Assembly: GCF_018613235.1 (NCBI RefSeq)
Contig: NZ_JAGGQP010000012.1
Span: forward strand, 1-64,000
Length of the DNA stretch: 64,000 bases
DNA from: Bacillus sp. ISL-41
Lineage (GTDB): Bacteria; Bacillota; Bacilli; Bacillales; Cytobacillaceae
Direction of reading: 5' to 3'
Made by a program: the position numbers and the translations under genes. The notes under the pieces are model-generated. The model did no database searches. It had not been told where the DNA came from and worked only from the letters and a program-made list of their open reading frames with translations. Below are positions 1 through 10,329 of this stretch, one piece after another (positions within the stretch are counted from its first letter, which is position 1; the number at the start of each line of letters is the position of its first letter).

Positions 1-16
1 CCGACGCTTTAGTGTG

Positions 17-598
17 TTAAATTACTTTATATTGTTTTTGTACGTATTCCATCGCCTGCCATAACGCTACATGCGAGGTTGTTACTGCCTGTGCTCCGGC
101 ACTCAGCGCACAATTCACTTCTTCTTTTGTGGTCACAAGACCTCCTGCGAGGATGGGTATGTCGATGTCATTGGATAGCTTTTTAATAAAGCCCGGAATG
201 ATTCCTGGCAGGATTTCCAGATAATCTGCGTTTGTTTTATGGGCGATATCATAGCTTTTCTCCAAAGCTTGAGAATCTAGCAAAAAGACTCGCTGAATGG
301 TCAGAAGGCCTCGCCTTTTTGCTTTGGCAATTACGCTTGGTCTCGTCGAGATGATTCCATACGGCTTGATGTCCTGACAAATGTACTCTATTGAATATTC
401 GTCGTTCTTGAGGCCCTGGATTAGGTCTGTATGGATTAAAACCTTCTTGCCATATTCCTTTGCAAGCTGTGAAATAGGCTTCAAATGAAGCAGGTCTGTA
501 TCAAGGTACACTCCACACTCGTAGCTGCTTTTCAAAAACAAATCATATTGGCGTTTATTCTTGGAAACTGGAATCAAACTTTGTCCATTAAAGCACAT
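17..598 (-). CDS. GlpP-type glycerol-3-phosphate responsive antiterminator, paralogue 2
   Basis: The protein is about 193 residues and belongs to the GlpP family, a TIM-barrel-like RNA-binding antiterminator that responds to glycerol-3-phosphate. Family features visible are the IPILAGGL segment and the AGAQAVTTS segment near the C terminus, and the YGIISTRP and RVFLLDSQALEKS stretches, all of which match the second copy at 9721-10269. I chose the ATG at 598 (MCFNGQSL) because AAAGGGTGG lies just upstream. It is the last gene of the dha operon, 11 bases after the HPr gene. A GlpP copy inside a dihydroxyacetone kinase operon suggests that it links glycerol and dihydroxyacetone use, perhaps by acting on a different leader. 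That role is inference. Confidence 0.85.
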   Translation of the reverse strand: MCFNGQSLIPVSKNKRQYDLFLKSSYECGVYLDTDLLHLKPISQLAKEYGKKVLIHTDLIQGLKNDEYSIEYICQDIKPYGIISTRPSVIAKAKRRGLLTIQRVFLLDSQALEKSYDIAHKTNADYLEILPGIIPGFIKKLSNDIDIPILAGGLVTTKEEVNCALSAGAQAVTTSHVALWQAMEYVQKQYKVI

Positions 599-609
599 AA
601 TTCCACCCT

Positions 610-855
610 TTATAAGTTTTTGATAAGCCAATCCATCGCTTCCTGTTCATCTCTGCCGTCCACGGTCACGCGAACCGTTTCCCCTTGTTTAATGACTGAT
701 GTCATCAAACTGATGATGCTTTTGGGATTTAGCCTTTTCCCTCCAGCTTGGAACTCCACATTGCTGGCGAACTCGTTGAGCCTTTTTACAAGCAATGCAG
801 CAGGACGTGCATGAAGTCCCTTTTCAATTGAAATCGTAATATCTCTTTCTATCAT
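610..855 (-). CDS. HPr-like phosphocarrier protein in the dha operon
   Basis: This 81-residue protein has the full HPr pattern: GLHARPAA with the phosphorylatable His15, and KSIISLM with Ser46, the residue phosphorylated by HPr kinase in Firmicutes. It is therefore HPr rather than Crh, which lacks His15. The ribosome binding site is GAGGAGAG. It lies between dhaM and the second glpP gene. In PTS-dependent dihydroxyacetone kinases phosphate passes from PEP through EI and HPr to DhaM. In some bacteria the HPr part is fused to DhaM; here it is a separate small gene. No EI gene is present in the window, so general EI would be needed. Confidence 0.9.
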   Translation of the reverse strand: MIERDITISIEKGLHARPAALLVKRLNEFASNVEFQAGGKRLNPKSIISLMTSVIKQGETVRVTVDGRDEQEAMDWLIKNL

Positions 856-949
856 AAAACTCTCCTCAGGCGATACGGCAGCGCTTTTACATTTTAAGTG
901 CGCAACTCTTCCTACAAAATTGATTTTTCAAAGAGCTTTTTGACACTGC

Positions 950-1348
950 CTATCGCATCACTTTTTGAAGGCTCTTAGCTTCTTCGGCCGAAGCGATGAC
1001 CTCATCTAGACTGCTGCCTATTCCTGACTGGATGACAGCGGCATACGCACCCTCGACCAGCGGCGCATCCGCAATTTTAATCTTTTTGACTTCATCTCCC
1101 ATCATTTCCAGAGCCATTTCGGCATTGATCAACGCACTGCCTAAATCAAAAAGAATGGCAACACCCTTCTCAGAGTATACCGATTCAATAGCTTTCTTGA
1201 TTTTGAATACATCCGTTCCAATTTCATTTACACTTGTTCCACCTGCTGTGGCAATCGGGACATTTTGCTGTATTTGATCCAGCAATTCCTCCAGTCCTTT
1301 GACAAGCTCATGACTATGGGAAATCAACACAATTCCAACGTTCTTCAT
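950..1348 (-). CDS. dhaM: Dihydroxyacetone kinase phosphoryl donor subunit DhaM (EIIA-like)
   Basis: The protein is 132 residues, the size of a single EIIA-mannose-type domain. The N-terminal motif VLISHSHELV places the likely phosphorylated histidine at residue 11. DhaM passes phosphate to ADP held by DhaL, which then phosphorylates dihydroxyacetone bound to DhaK. Compared with the three-domain DhaM of enterobacteria, the HPr and EI-like domains are missing, and a free HPr follows in the operon. Its ATG overlaps the TGA of dhaL by four bases (ATGA), so translation is probably coupled. Confidence 0.93.
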   Translation of the reverse strand: MKNVGIVLISHSHELVKGLEELLDQIQQNVPIATAGGTSVNEIGTDVFKIKKAIESVYSEKGVAILFDLGSALINAEMALEMMGDEVKKIKIADAPLVEGAYAAVIQSGIGSSLDEVIASAEEAKSLQKVMR

Positions 1349-1968
1349 GACCGGGCTCCTTGGCAGACTTTTGACAGTTCAATGAATAAGAAGGCGGATG
1401 AGGCTGCTCCAGGATCAATATGGCCGACAGAACGGGGACCCAAATAGGAGGCACGGCCTTTTTTAGCTTCGATTTGCTTCGTGCCTTCCATATTTTCCCG
1501 TGTTAACTGGATGAACCGGTCCCAATCTACATTTATTTCCTTTTGTAAAAATTCAACTGCAGGAATCCAGACATCCAGCATCGTTTTATCTCCTAAACTT
1601 GCTTTCCCTCTTAGCTTCAATCCCTCGAGAGACTCAGCTAAAGCTGCGGCAAGCTCTTCTGTGGAAGCGGAGGTTTTTTCTTTTAATGGTCCTGCTGCTT
1701 TTAAAAAAGCTGTCCCATAAAGCGGCCCGGAAGCTCCACCTATCTTTGACAGCAATACCATGCCCGCATCTTTGAAAAGAGAACCCAGGTCAGCATATTG
1801 GGCTGTTTCCAGCTTCTGACTCAGTTCTTTGAAGCCCCTGGCCATGTTTATGCCATGGTCACCATCGCCGATTGCCTGGTCAAGCTCGGTCAGATACATT
1901 TTTTGTTGCTGGTAGACTTCATTCAAATTCATCAGCCATAACTTTGCTTCTAGCACTCTGAATGACAT
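1345..1968 (-). CDS. dhaL: Dihydroxyacetone kinase ADP-binding subunit DhaL
   Basis: This 207-residue protein has the DhaL signature GDGDHG at residues 34-39, whose aspartates hold the Mg-ADP cofactor, followed by NMARGF. Further family segments are GGASGPLYGT and GAASSAFLF near the C terminus. DhaL carries ADP permanently bound and cycles between ADP and ATP through DhaM. It follows dhaK by 18 bases and overlaps dhaM by four, as expected for a translationally linked complex. The start is supported by GAAGGAGAG. Confidence 0.95.
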   Translation of the reverse strand: MSFRVLEAKLWLMNLNEVYQQQKMYLTELDQAIGDGDHGINMARGFKELSQKLETAQYADLGSLFKDAGMVLLSKIGGASGPLYGTAFLKAAGPLKEKTSASTEELAAALAESLEGLKLRGKASLGDKTMLDVWIPAVEFLQKEINVDWDRFIQLTRENMEGTKQIEAKKGRASYLGPRSVGHIDPGAASSAFLFIELSKVCQGARS

Positions 1969-1986
1969 AGCGTACTCTCCTTCTCG

Positions 1987-2982
1987 TTATTTCTTGAATG
2001 CAATGGTATCAGCTGCGGCATCAAGCAGTTCTGCCAGCTGCTGATCAAGACGCAGAAGTGTGATCGAACAGCCTGCCATCTCAAGCGATGTCATATATTC
2101 TCCGACAAATGTTTCACGGACTGAGATATTCATTTCATTCAATACAGCTGAGACTCGATTATTGACAATATAGAGTTCCATCAACGGGGTAGCTCCAAGT
2201 CCATTAATCATCACAGCCACTTCATCGTCTTCGTCAATCCCCAGCTGATTGACCACTTTATTTAAAAGAATATCCGTTACTTCATCAGCCGTTTTGATTT
2301 CGCCCCGTTCAATCCCTGGTTCCCCGTGGATGCCTGTTCCAATTTCTATTTCATTTTCAGCAAGCGTAAAACCCGGTTTCCCCGCAGCTGGGACCGTGCA
2401 AGGAGTCAATGCCATGCCTATCGAGCTCAAGTTGGTTATGACCTTGTTTGCAACCGCTGCCACTTCTTCCAATGAAGCACCCGTTTCCGCCAATGCTCCA
2501 GCAATTTTGTGGACGAAAATGGTCCCTGCTATGCCGCGCTTGCCGACTGTATATGTAGAATTTTCTACTGCGGCATCGTCATTGACGATCACTTTTTCAA
2601 CTGAAATCCCTTCCGCCTCTGCAAGTTCAGCAGCCATTTCAAAATTCATCACATCTCCGGTATAATTCTTGATGACCAGCAGGACTCCTTTGCTACCATC
2701 GACTGCCTTGATCGCTTCAAAAACCTGATCAGGAGTTGGCGATGTGAAAACTTCCCCGGCCACCGCCCCGTCAAGCATTCCCTTGCCGACATATCCTCCA
2801 TGGGCTGGCTCGTGGCCACTGCCGCCACCGCTGATGATGCCGACTTTTCCCTGGACGGGAGCGTCTGCCCTTACGACGACATTTGTTCCAGGAACCCGCT
2901 TTACTTTCTTTGGATTGGCAGCCACGAATCCGGCAACCATCTCCGAAACTACATTTTCAGGATGATTAATCAATTTTTTCAT
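1987..2982 (-). CDS. dhaK: Dihydroxyacetone kinase substrate-binding subunit DhaK
   Basis: The 331-residue protein is a normal-length DhaK. The N-terminal SGGGSGHEPAHGG segment (51-63) belongs to the substrate pocket, and GTGIHGEPG contains His219, which in this family binds dihydroxyacetone covalently as a hemiaminal. It is the first gene of the dhaKLM-HPr-glpP2 operon. The start ATG follows AAGGAGGG. About 95 bases upstream lies a near-perfect sigma-54 promoter, so expression should depend on RpoN and on the activator encoded just upstream. The product yields dihydroxyacetone phosphate for glycolysis. Confidence 0.96.
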   Translation of the reverse strand: MKKLINHPENVVSEMVAGFVAANPKKVKRVPGTNVVVRADAPVQGKVGIISGGGSGHEPAHGGYVGKGMLDGAVAGEVFTSPTPDQVFEAIKAVDGSKGVLLVIKNYTGDVMNFEMAAELAEAEGISVEKVIVNDDAAVENSTYTVGKRGIAGTIFVHKIAGALAETGASLEEVAAVANKVITNLSSIGMALTPCTVPAAGKPGFTLAENEIEIGTGIHGEPGIERGEIKTADEVTDILLNKVVNQLGIDEDDEVAVMINGLGATPLMELYIVNNRVSAVLNEMNISVRETFVGEYMTSLEMAGCSITLLRLDQQLAELLDAAADTIAFKK

Positions 2983-3077
2983 GCAAAACCCTCCTTTTTT
3001 TCAGCAGTATTTTTACAGCTCAGAAATCCTGCCCTCCACCTGTTTTTTCATACTGCCATAGCTTCGTGTTATTAAGT

Positions 3078-3093
3078 TGCAAGAAACATGCCA
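3078..3093 (-). promoter_or_regulatory. Sigma-54 (-24/-12) promoter of the dha operon
   Basis: Read on the minus strand the site is TGGCATGTTTCTTGCA, which matches the RpoN consensus TGGCAYG-N4-TTGCW at every defined base. The predicted start is about 12 bases below the GC of the -12 element, leaving a leader of roughly 85 bases before dhaK. A short inverted repeat TCAGG-N9-CCTGA at 3113-3131, just past the activator stop codon, is a weak candidate for the activator site. Confidence 0.9.
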
Positions 3094-3146
3094 AAGCAGC
3101 TTACTGGTTTTGTCAGGAAAGACGGGCCTGATTTGGATACTTTCTA

Positions 3147-5174
3147 TCAAGTATGTTGATAATTTTTCCCAAGCAAATGGTCAAGGTTATATTTTCTCAG
3201 TTTACTGGCAGCTGTCTTATGGGTGATTCCCAGCGCTTTTGCCAGCTGGTTGTAGCTTGGATAAAAACGGACTGCGTGTTCAAAGATTTGCTTCTCGTAT
3301 GCTTCCAATGTCAACACTTCCTGATTGAAATCCAGTGCCATCGTTTTCCGGCTCTGATTCAATATGTATTCAGGCAAGTCCCGGCAGTAAAGTGTGTCAT
3401 CAGTTGTCAGTGCAGCAGTTCGTTCAATAATATTCTGGAGCTCCCTGATGTTCCCCGGCCAGTGATAGCTTCCGAGCGCCTCCAGAAACCCTTTTTCATA
3501 CAGCTTGATACTTTTTCCCATCTGACTGTTAAAATGGTTGCGAAAGTGATCAGCCAGGAGCGGAATATCTCCTTTTCGGTTCCTTAAAGGCGGCAGATGG
3601 ACCGGGATTACATTCAAACGATAATAAAGGTCCTCTCTGAACTTCTTTTCATCCATCAATTTGGACAAGTCTTCATTTGTTGCCGCAATAATTCGCACAT
3701 CCAGCTTAATGGTTTTATTTCCGCCCACTCTCTCAAATTCACGCTCCTGCAGAACCCTGAGCAGCTTTGCTTGTAAATCCATGTCAAGCGTCCCGATTTC
3801 ATCAAGGAAGATCGTTCCTAAGTCAGCCAGTTCAAATTTTCCCTGGCGTGTTTTATCCGCACCTGTAAAAGAACCTTTCTCATGCCCGAATAATTCGCTC
3901 TCAATCAGATTCCGCGGAATGACTGCACAATTCACTCTTATGAATGGTTTGTTTTTTCGATTGCTGGATTCATGGATGGCACGCGCCACAAGCTCCTTTC
4001 CTGTTCCGCTTTCACCGGTGATCACTACAGTAGAAATCGTCCTGGAGACCTTGTTGGCAATGGTAAGACTTTCCATAAGCGCTCCACTTCGCCCGATAAT
4101 ACAAGAAAAAGATTCATCAAGCTGAAGGTGCTTGTAAAGCTCACCCTCAAGATATTTCGTACGTTCTTCCATTACCTCAAGCTTTTTCATTAACGACCTG
4201 ACTTCATCAAATGGGCTTAAAGAAACGACGGCACCACGAAACTTGCTATCTATCAATATCGAATTTACTTTTACAATATAAGAGTCATTTTGAATCATTT
4301 TAATATCATTATAAAAAGCCGTTTTTCCAGCTGTCAGCTTTGACCACACTTTTTGGCCAATAAGCTTTTCAACGAACCTCTCCTTACACAAACCTTCCAA
4401 AAGCCTGTCCATCTGTTCATTCATATACATACAGCTGCCATCCCGGTCAGTAAGTGCTATGTAATCTGTGACAGAATCCAACACAAGATTTAGCTGTTCT
4501 TGAAGCTCCCGTTCTCTCCTCAGTTCCGAATTTATTTTTTCAAAATCAGAAATGTCCTGAAAAATAGCAACTGCACCAATGATTCTTCCATCGAGAAATA
4601 TAGGGGCCCGGTTTGCGAGAATCGTATATTTTTTGAGTATTTGCTTTTCAGCAAATACTGTCTTCCCGGTTTGCAGGATTTCATGGAGCTTGTAGTGGGG
4701 AACGATTTCATCGGCTCTTCTATTCAACAGCTCAAAAGCTGGTATTCCTAAAAGCCTGACTGCCGCTTCATTTACGAAGGTAATCATATTTTTGCTGTTA
4801 ACGACGATCATACCGTTAGGCATATTAGAGACAGCTTCCTGCATGATCACGGAGTTTTCCATCAGGAGCCTGTCCGTTTCAAGCTCCTTCCTGTCCTGCT
4901 GTACAGGTTCAGCAAAGAAGCTGGTAATTTCGTTTTTCAAATCAATGGGTAGATCGTCTTCAAACAGGAGTTTGATTTGCTCACCCTGATTCACTTTAAG
5001 GGAAACGAGCGAAAGCAGGTTGGTAACCCCGACGCGGCGGCCCTTATATTCAACAAAGAAGTTTTTCAGCGCAGAACCGTCCTTGAGCGCTCCTTGCAGC
5101 ATGGCAATCAATGACGCCGCACTTCTGACATGCAATCCATTTTTTTGGTTCATTTGAATGACTAGTTCATACAT
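3147..5174 (-). CDS. Sigma-54-dependent activator with an N-terminal HPr-like domain
   Basis: This 675-residue protein has in order an HPr-like domain (1-90, with GLHVRSAA and a His at 15), a PAS domain (about 112-215), a second PAS-like region (230-330), a short coiled coil, an AAA+ domain (about 355-590; Walker A GESGTGKE at 387-394, sigma-54 contact loop GSFTGA at 434-439, Walker B TIFLDE) and a C-terminal Fis-type helix-turn-helix. In the HPr domain the His is kept but the position equal to Ser46 appears to be Asn. This suggests sensing of PTS or DhaM phosphate but not of HPr kinase. It ends about 54 bases from the sigma-54 promoter of dhaK, so it is the likely dha regulator. The start follows AGGAGG. 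Confidence 0.93.
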   Translation of the reverse strand: MYELVIQMNQKNGLHVRSAASLIAMLQGALKDGSALKNFFVEYKGRRVGVTNLLSLVSLKVNQGEQIKLLFEDDLPIDLKNEITSFFAEPVQQDRKELETDRLLMENSVIMQEAVSNMPNGMIVVNSKNMITFVNEAAVRLLGIPAFELLNRRADEIVPHYKLHEILQTGKTVFAEKQILKKYTILANRAPIFLDGRIIGAVAIFQDISDFEKINSELRRERELQEQLNLVLDSVTDYIALTDRDGSCMYMNEQMDRLLEGLCKERFVEKLIGQKVWSKLTAGKTAFYNDIKMIQNDSYIVKVNSILIDSKFRGAVVSLSPFDEVRSLMKKLEVMEERTKYLEGELYKHLQLDESFSCIIGRSGALMESLTIANKVSRTISTVVITGESGTGKELVARAIHESSNRKNKPFIRVNCAVIPRNLIESELFGHEKGSFTGADKTRQGKFELADLGTIFLDEIGTLDMDLQAKLLRVLQEREFERVGGNKTIKLDVRIIAATNEDLSKLMDEKKFREDLYYRLNVIPVHLPPLRNRKGDIPLLADHFRNHFNSQMGKSIKLYEKGFLEALGSYHWPGNIRELQNIIERTAALTTDDTLYCRDLPEYILNQSRKTMALDFNQEVLTLEAYEKQIFEHAVRFYPSYNQLAKALGITHKTAASKLRKYNLDHLLGKNYQHT

Positions 5175-5199
5175 ACGACTGCCTCCTATTGCACCTATG

Positions 5200-5226
5200 A
5201 AAAAACCTCCTATTTAAGGAGGTTTT
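5200..5226 (-). terminator. Intrinsic terminator after glpD
   Basis: An inverted repeat AACCTCC/GGAGGTT with a six-base loop is followed on the minus strand by TTTTTT. It separates glpD from the sigma-54 activator gene, so the activator probably has its own promoter. Confidence 0.85.
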
Positions 5227-5312
5227 CATATAGAAGTTATATGCAATTTTACCACAAAATTTCCAACTTCTCACAAATTAACAAATCTGTCATCCTCTTT
5301 TAATCTATCTAC

Positions 5313-6965
5313 TTAAACAACAGGAGTAGTGGCCATATTGATTTCCTTATCAAGCTCTGCTTCATATCTTTCTTTTTCAGCATCGGCCCAGTTAAATTGT
5401 TCGGCCATATAGCCGCTGACAGCTGCTCTCGTTTCATGTACGGAGGTGATATCAAACAGCAAGTCGCCAGTCCTCCTGAAATAGAAATCAACCGGCGTTG
5501 CAATGAGCTCGTGCTCGATGCCATAAACCATTTTAGCAAAGGTGACTAACGGGATGCTGAACTTCTCAGCTTCTGCTTTTTTCTGGCTGACAAGATCGAA
5601 GATGATAGCGGAATTTGATCCATAGAACGCAGCAATATGCTTCGCTTCCTCTTTGGAGAAGCCGGCCTTTACTCCCTGCTGTGCAGCTGCTTCGACAAAC
5701 TGCGTGAACTTCTCTGAACCACCGAAGTCCCCTCCGGATATCGGCAAATGCATCGTCTGGCTTGGCTTCAGTTTCCGACCTTCCTCTGATTCAAACTTCC
5801 CGGCCACAAGGTCAACAATCGTTTCCGCCATCTTGCGATAACCCGTCAATTTGCCTCCGGCAATCGTAATTAAACCTGAATCAGATTCCCAAATTTCATC
5901 TTTACGGGAAATCTCGGAAGGTCCCTTGCCTTCTTCATGGATCAGCGGACGAATACCAGCCCAGCTTGACTCGACATCTTCAGGCTTCGCTTTCACCTCT
6001 GGGAACATGTAATTAATCGCATTGATCAAATAATCCATATCTGCCTGAGTCATTTTTGGGTCCGCTTTGTCCTCATCATAAAACGTATCTGTCGTCCCTA
6101 CATACGCCTTGCCGTTGCGGGGAATCGCGAACACCATTCTTTTATCTGGTGTATCGAAATAGACTGCCTGCTTGAGCGGGAATCGGGACTGGTCGATCAC
6201 GATGTGAACGCCTTTTGATAGAATCAGGCTCTTACCTTTCTTGGAGCCGTCTTTTTCACGGATGTTATCCACCCACGGACCAGTTGCATTGATGATTTTC
6301 TTCGCATAGACCTCGTATTTTTTCCCAGATAGTTGATCATTGACGATGACGCCCACAATCCTGCCATTTTCATAGAGAAGATTCTCGACCTTGGAATAGT
6401 TCAGAGCTGTTGCGCCTTTTTCAACCGCTGCCTTCATGACCTCGATTGTCAGGCGCGCATCATCGGTGCGGTACTCGACGTAATATCCGCCGCCCTTTAA
6501 ACCTTCCTTTTTAATAAGCGGCTCTCTCCGCAATGTTTCATCCTTGGAAAACATCGTTCTCCGTTCGCTCTTTTTTACCCCTGCTAAAAAGTCATAGACG
6601 CGCAGGCCGATGGAAGTCGTGAAGCTGCCGAATGTTCCGCCTTTGTGGAACGGGAGCAGCATCCACTCAGGAGTCGTTACATGCGGCCCGTTTTCATATA
6701 CAATCGCTCTTTCCTTACCGACTTCAGCTACTACCTTTACATCCAGTTGCTTTAAATAGCGCAAACCGCCATGCACAAGCTTGGTTGAACGGCTGGATGT
6801 ACCGGCCGCAAAATCCTGCATTTCAAGAACGGCGGTACTTAATCCTCTGGTCGCAGCGTCCAAAGCAATTCCGGCGCCTGTAATACCGCCGCCAATCACA
6901 AGTAAATCAAATTTATTTCTTTTTAAATTGGAGATAATATCATTGCGTTTTGTATTCGTGAACAT
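5313..6965 (-). CDS. glpD: Glycerol-3-phosphate dehydrogenase, aerobic FAD type
   Basis: The protein is about 550 residues from the ATG at 6965 (MFTNTKRND), which has AAGGGAGG in front. An upstream in-frame start at 7010 lies inside the leader terminator and is unlikely. The N terminus holds the FAD-binding [15 protein letters not shown] fold, followed by HGGLRYL and the C-terminal DAO_C region. It oxidises glycerol-3-phosphate to dihydroxyacetone phosphate at the membrane and feeds electrons to the quinone pool. The gene has its own promoter and a long leader terminator, so GlpP should control it separately from glpFK. Confidence 0.96.
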   Translation of the reverse strand: MFTNTKRNDIISNLKRNKFDLLVIGGGITGAGIALDAATRGLSTAVLEMQDFAAGTSSRSTKLVHGGLRYLKQLDVKVVAEVGKERAIVYENGPHVTTPEWMLLPFHKGGTFGSFTTSIGLRVYDFLAGVKKSERRTMFSKDETLRREPLIKKEGLKGGGYYVEYRTDDARLTIEVMKAAVEKGATALNYSKVENLLYENGRIVGVIVNDQLSGKKYEVYAKKIINATGPWVDNIREKDGSKKGKSLILSKGVHIVIDQSRFPLKQAVYFDTPDKRMVFAIPRNGKAYVGTTDTFYDEDKADPKMTQADMDYLINAINYMFPEVKAKPEDVESSWAGIRPLIHEEGKGPSEISRKDEIWESDSGLITIAGGKLTGYRKMAETIVDLVAGKFESEEGRKLKPSQTMHLPISGGDFGGSEKFTQFVEAAAQQGVKAGFSKEEAKHIAAFYGSNSAIIFDLVSQKKAEAEKFSIPLVTFAKMVYGIEHELIATPVDFYFRRTGDLLFDITSVHETRAAVSGYMAEQFNWADAEKERYEAELDKEINMATTPVV

Positions 6966-6991
6966 GGTGTTTTCCTCCCTTAGAACAGGAA

Positions 6992-7042
6992 AAGAGACCA
7001 CGAAAAACATTACCTAATGGACGGTAATGCTTCGCGGTCTCT
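6992..7042 (-). terminator. glpD leader terminator, probable GlpP antitermination target
   Basis: Between the promoter and the glpD start, the minus strand has a long inverted repeat. The outer arms are AGAGACC/GGTCTCT and the inner arms CATTACC/GGTAATG, and TTTT follows. B. subtilis glpD has an equivalent leader terminator that GlpP overrides when glycerol-3-phosphate is present. The same arrangement precedes glpF here. Confidence 0.85.
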
Positions 7043-7075
7043 CCAGATCTCCTGCCGTTTTATTAACTTGTTATT

Positions 7076-7105
7076 ATTGTATCAGATTCCTCTATGATAT
7101 GATAA
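7076..7105 (-). promoter_or_regulatory. Probable sigma-A promoter of glpD
   Basis: On the minus strand a -10 TACAAT and a -35-like TTATCA are 18 bases apart, directly upstream of the leader terminator. The -35 matches 4 of 6 consensus bases, so strength without help would be moderate. Confidence 0.55.
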
Positions 7106-7124
7106 TGTCTTATTTTTGAATTTT

Positions 7125-8630
<1,506 letters not shown>

Positions 8631-8666
8631 CTATTATATTTAACCGTTTTCATTTTTATCGATATA

Positions 8667-9491
8667 TTATACGCCTACTTTAGATGGATCTATCTGCCCT
8701 GCTTGTTTTTTTCCTACTGTATAAGCTAATGCAAGAATTATTGCTACTATACCAACTACAACCCAAAAAGTCTCTGTGACTGCTCCCGTGAAAAGAGCTT
8801 TGTAAGCGACTGCTCCAAGTGATCCTCCTAACAGAGGTCCAACGACCGGAATCCATGAATAGCCCCAGTTTGATCCGCCTTTGCCCGGAATCGGCAGGAC
8901 GAAGTGGGCAATTCTCGGCCCAAGATCACGTGCCGGGTTGATGGCATAACCTGTTGTACCGCCCAGTGACATACCAATTACAACAATCAATAATCCAACT
9001 GCAATCGGGTTTAATCCCTCTGTAAACTGATTTGCTCCGATAAACAATAATCCTAAAACAAGAATAAAAGTGCCAAAAACTTCACTGAATAAGTTAGAAA
9101 ATGTGTTTGGAATTGCAGGTCCTGTTGAGAAAACGCCCAATTTTGTGCCCGGATCATCTGTTGCCTTCCAGTGAGGAAGATAATGCAAGAATACTAGTGT
9201 TGCTCCAATAAATGCACCAATCATCTGCGCCAGCATATAGCCTGGTACATCTGCCCATGGGAATGAGCCATCAATCGCAAGTGCCAGAGTAACCGCAGGG
9301 TTCAAGTGCGCCCCGCTTATTGAACCAACCGCAAAAACTCCCATTGTAACCGCAAGTCCCCACGCAATTGTAATGACAATCCAACCGGCATCCTTAGCAT
9401 AAGAATTCTTTAGCGAAGAGCCAGCTCCAATCCCGGCACCGAAGACAATCAAAATCATCGTGCCAATTACTTCTCCCATAAATGCTGACAT
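8667..9491 (-). CDS. glpF: Glycerol uptake facilitator (aquaglyceroporin)
   Basis: The protein is 274 residues from the ATG at 9491 (MSAFMGEVIG), which has GAAAGGGGA in front. A longer reading frame to 9620 passes through the leader terminator and is rejected. The two NPA boxes of the MIP family are present, in HLNPAVTLAL and AINPARDLGP. The Asp after the second NPA (NPARD) is typical of glycerol channels rather than water channels. Six membrane spans are expected. It is the first gene of glpFK, controlled by a strong sigma-A promoter, a cre-like site and a GlpP leader. Confidence 0.96.
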   Translation of the reverse strand: MSAFMGEVIGTMILIVFGAGIGAGSSLKNSYAKDAGWIVITIAWGLAVTMGVFAVGSISGAHLNPAVTLALAIDGSFPWADVPGYMLAQMIGAFIGATLVFLHYLPHWKATDDPGTKLGVFSTGPAIPNTFSNLFSEVFGTFILVLGLLFIGANQFTEGLNPIAVGLLIVVIGMSLGGTTGYAINPARDLGPRIAHFVLPIPGKGGSNWGYSWIPVVGPLLGGSLGAVAYKALFTGAVTETFWVVVGIVAIILALAYTVGKKQAGQIDPSKVGV

Positions 9492-9546
9492 AAACAATTC
9501 CCCTTTCGTGTATATCATTAAGATGTATATACAACTAAGAAAGTGC

Positions 9547-9607
9547 AAAAAAAAGGAGATCCACACAGCATACCTAAAAAAGCATAGGTATTTCAGTGTG
9601 AATCTCC
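9547..9607 (-). terminator. glpFK leader terminator, probable GlpP antitermination target
   Basis: The minus strand carries a long hairpin whose arms run from GGAGAT/ATCTCC at the base through CACAC-like and TACCTA/TAGGTA segments, followed by eight T residues. It lies between the promoter and glpF. Its position, and the similar element before glpD, fit the GlpP antitermination mechanism known in Bacillus. Confidence 0.88.
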
Positions 9608-9639
9608 CAATCTCCGTCACATTCTTAACTTGTATCTAA

Positions 9640-9668
9640 AGTATACTTACGATTGAAAACGCTGTCAA
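9640..9668 (-). promoter_or_regulatory. Sigma-A promoter of glpFK
   Basis: On the minus strand a perfect -35 TTGACA and a -10 TATACT are separated by exactly 17 bases. The start of transcription would be about 20 bases before the leader terminator. Confidence 0.88.
9654..9667 (-). promoter_or_regulatory. Candidate CcpA site (cre) over the glpF promoter
   Basis: The minus-strand sequence TGACAGCGTTTTCA differs from the cre consensus TGWAANCGNTNWCA at one position. It covers most of the -35 box and the start of the spacer, where CcpA binding would block RNA polymerase. This fits known catabolite repression of glpFK in Bacillus. Confidence 0.7.
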
Positions 9669-9720
9669 CAGGTTAATTTTATTATTTTGATTTTTACATT
9701 TTCAATAGGAGATTTGTGAA

Positions 9721-10269
9721 TCATTGAGCAAAGTGTTTCCAGCATTCTTTCTTCGAAGTCGTGACAGCTTCGGCTCCAGCATCCAGAGCTTTTTCCACAT
9801 CCTGAATACTTCTGATGAAACCCCCAGCTAACAGGGGAATCTTAACCCTTTCCTTCACCTCTCCTATTATCTGGGGTACAATGCCCGGGAGGACTTCAAT
9901 AAAATCAGGCTTCGTTTTTTCAAGAAGTTTATAGCTTTTTTCAAGCGCATGGGAATCCAGTAGAAAAATCCTCTGAATCGCCAGGACATCTTTCTGCTTC
10001 GCTTTTAAAATCACATTGGACTTGGTCGAGATCAGCCCATATGGTTTATATTCCTGACAGATAAACTCCGCGGAATAATCATCGCTTTTAATTCCATGGA
10101 TCATATCCATATGGTAAAGCATCTTCTTCCCATGTGCTTCCGCCATCGTACTAACATGCTTCAGCTGAGCAATATGCATTTCAAGAAAGACGCCAACTTC
10201 ATATGGGCTTTCCAGGAACCGCTCAAAATCCTTCATGTTCGTGCATGCCGGGAGAATTTTTTGATTCAT
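9721..10269 (-). CDS. glpP: Glycerol uptake operon antiterminator GlpP
   Basis: The protein is about 182 residues from the ATG at 10269 (MNQKILPAC). Family stretches are YGLISTKSNV, RIFLLDSHALEKSY, VLPGIVP, IPLLAGGFI and AGAEAVTTS. GlpP binds leader RNA in the presence of glycerol-3-phosphate and prevents termination. It precedes glpFK with its own transcription unit, as in B. subtilis. A longer in-frame reading to 10389 runs through a dispersed repeat and is not credible. The ribosome binding site (AAGGATG) is modest. It resembles the second copy at 17-598 along its whole length, so they are paralogues. Confidence 0.93.
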   Translation of the reverse strand: MNQKILPACTNMKDFERFLESPYEVGVFLEMHIAQLKHVSTMAEAHGKKMLYHMDMIHGIKSDDYSAEFICQEYKPYGLISTKSNVILKAKQKDVLAIQRIFLLDSHALEKSYKLLEKTKPDFIEVLPGIVPQIIGEVKERVKIPLLAGGFIRSIQDVEKALDAGAEAVTTSKKECWKHFAQ

Positions 10270-10329
10270 ACATTTCATCCTTTTAAAATCGTTTATTTTC
10301 CATGATAAAGAGAAGAGTGAGCAGGGGGT

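Noticed and set aside
434-439. GSFTGA in place of GAFTGA in the sigma-54 activator (residue positions)
   Set aside because: I considered it a possible loss of function, but this substitution is seen in working activators of the family, so I give it no weight.
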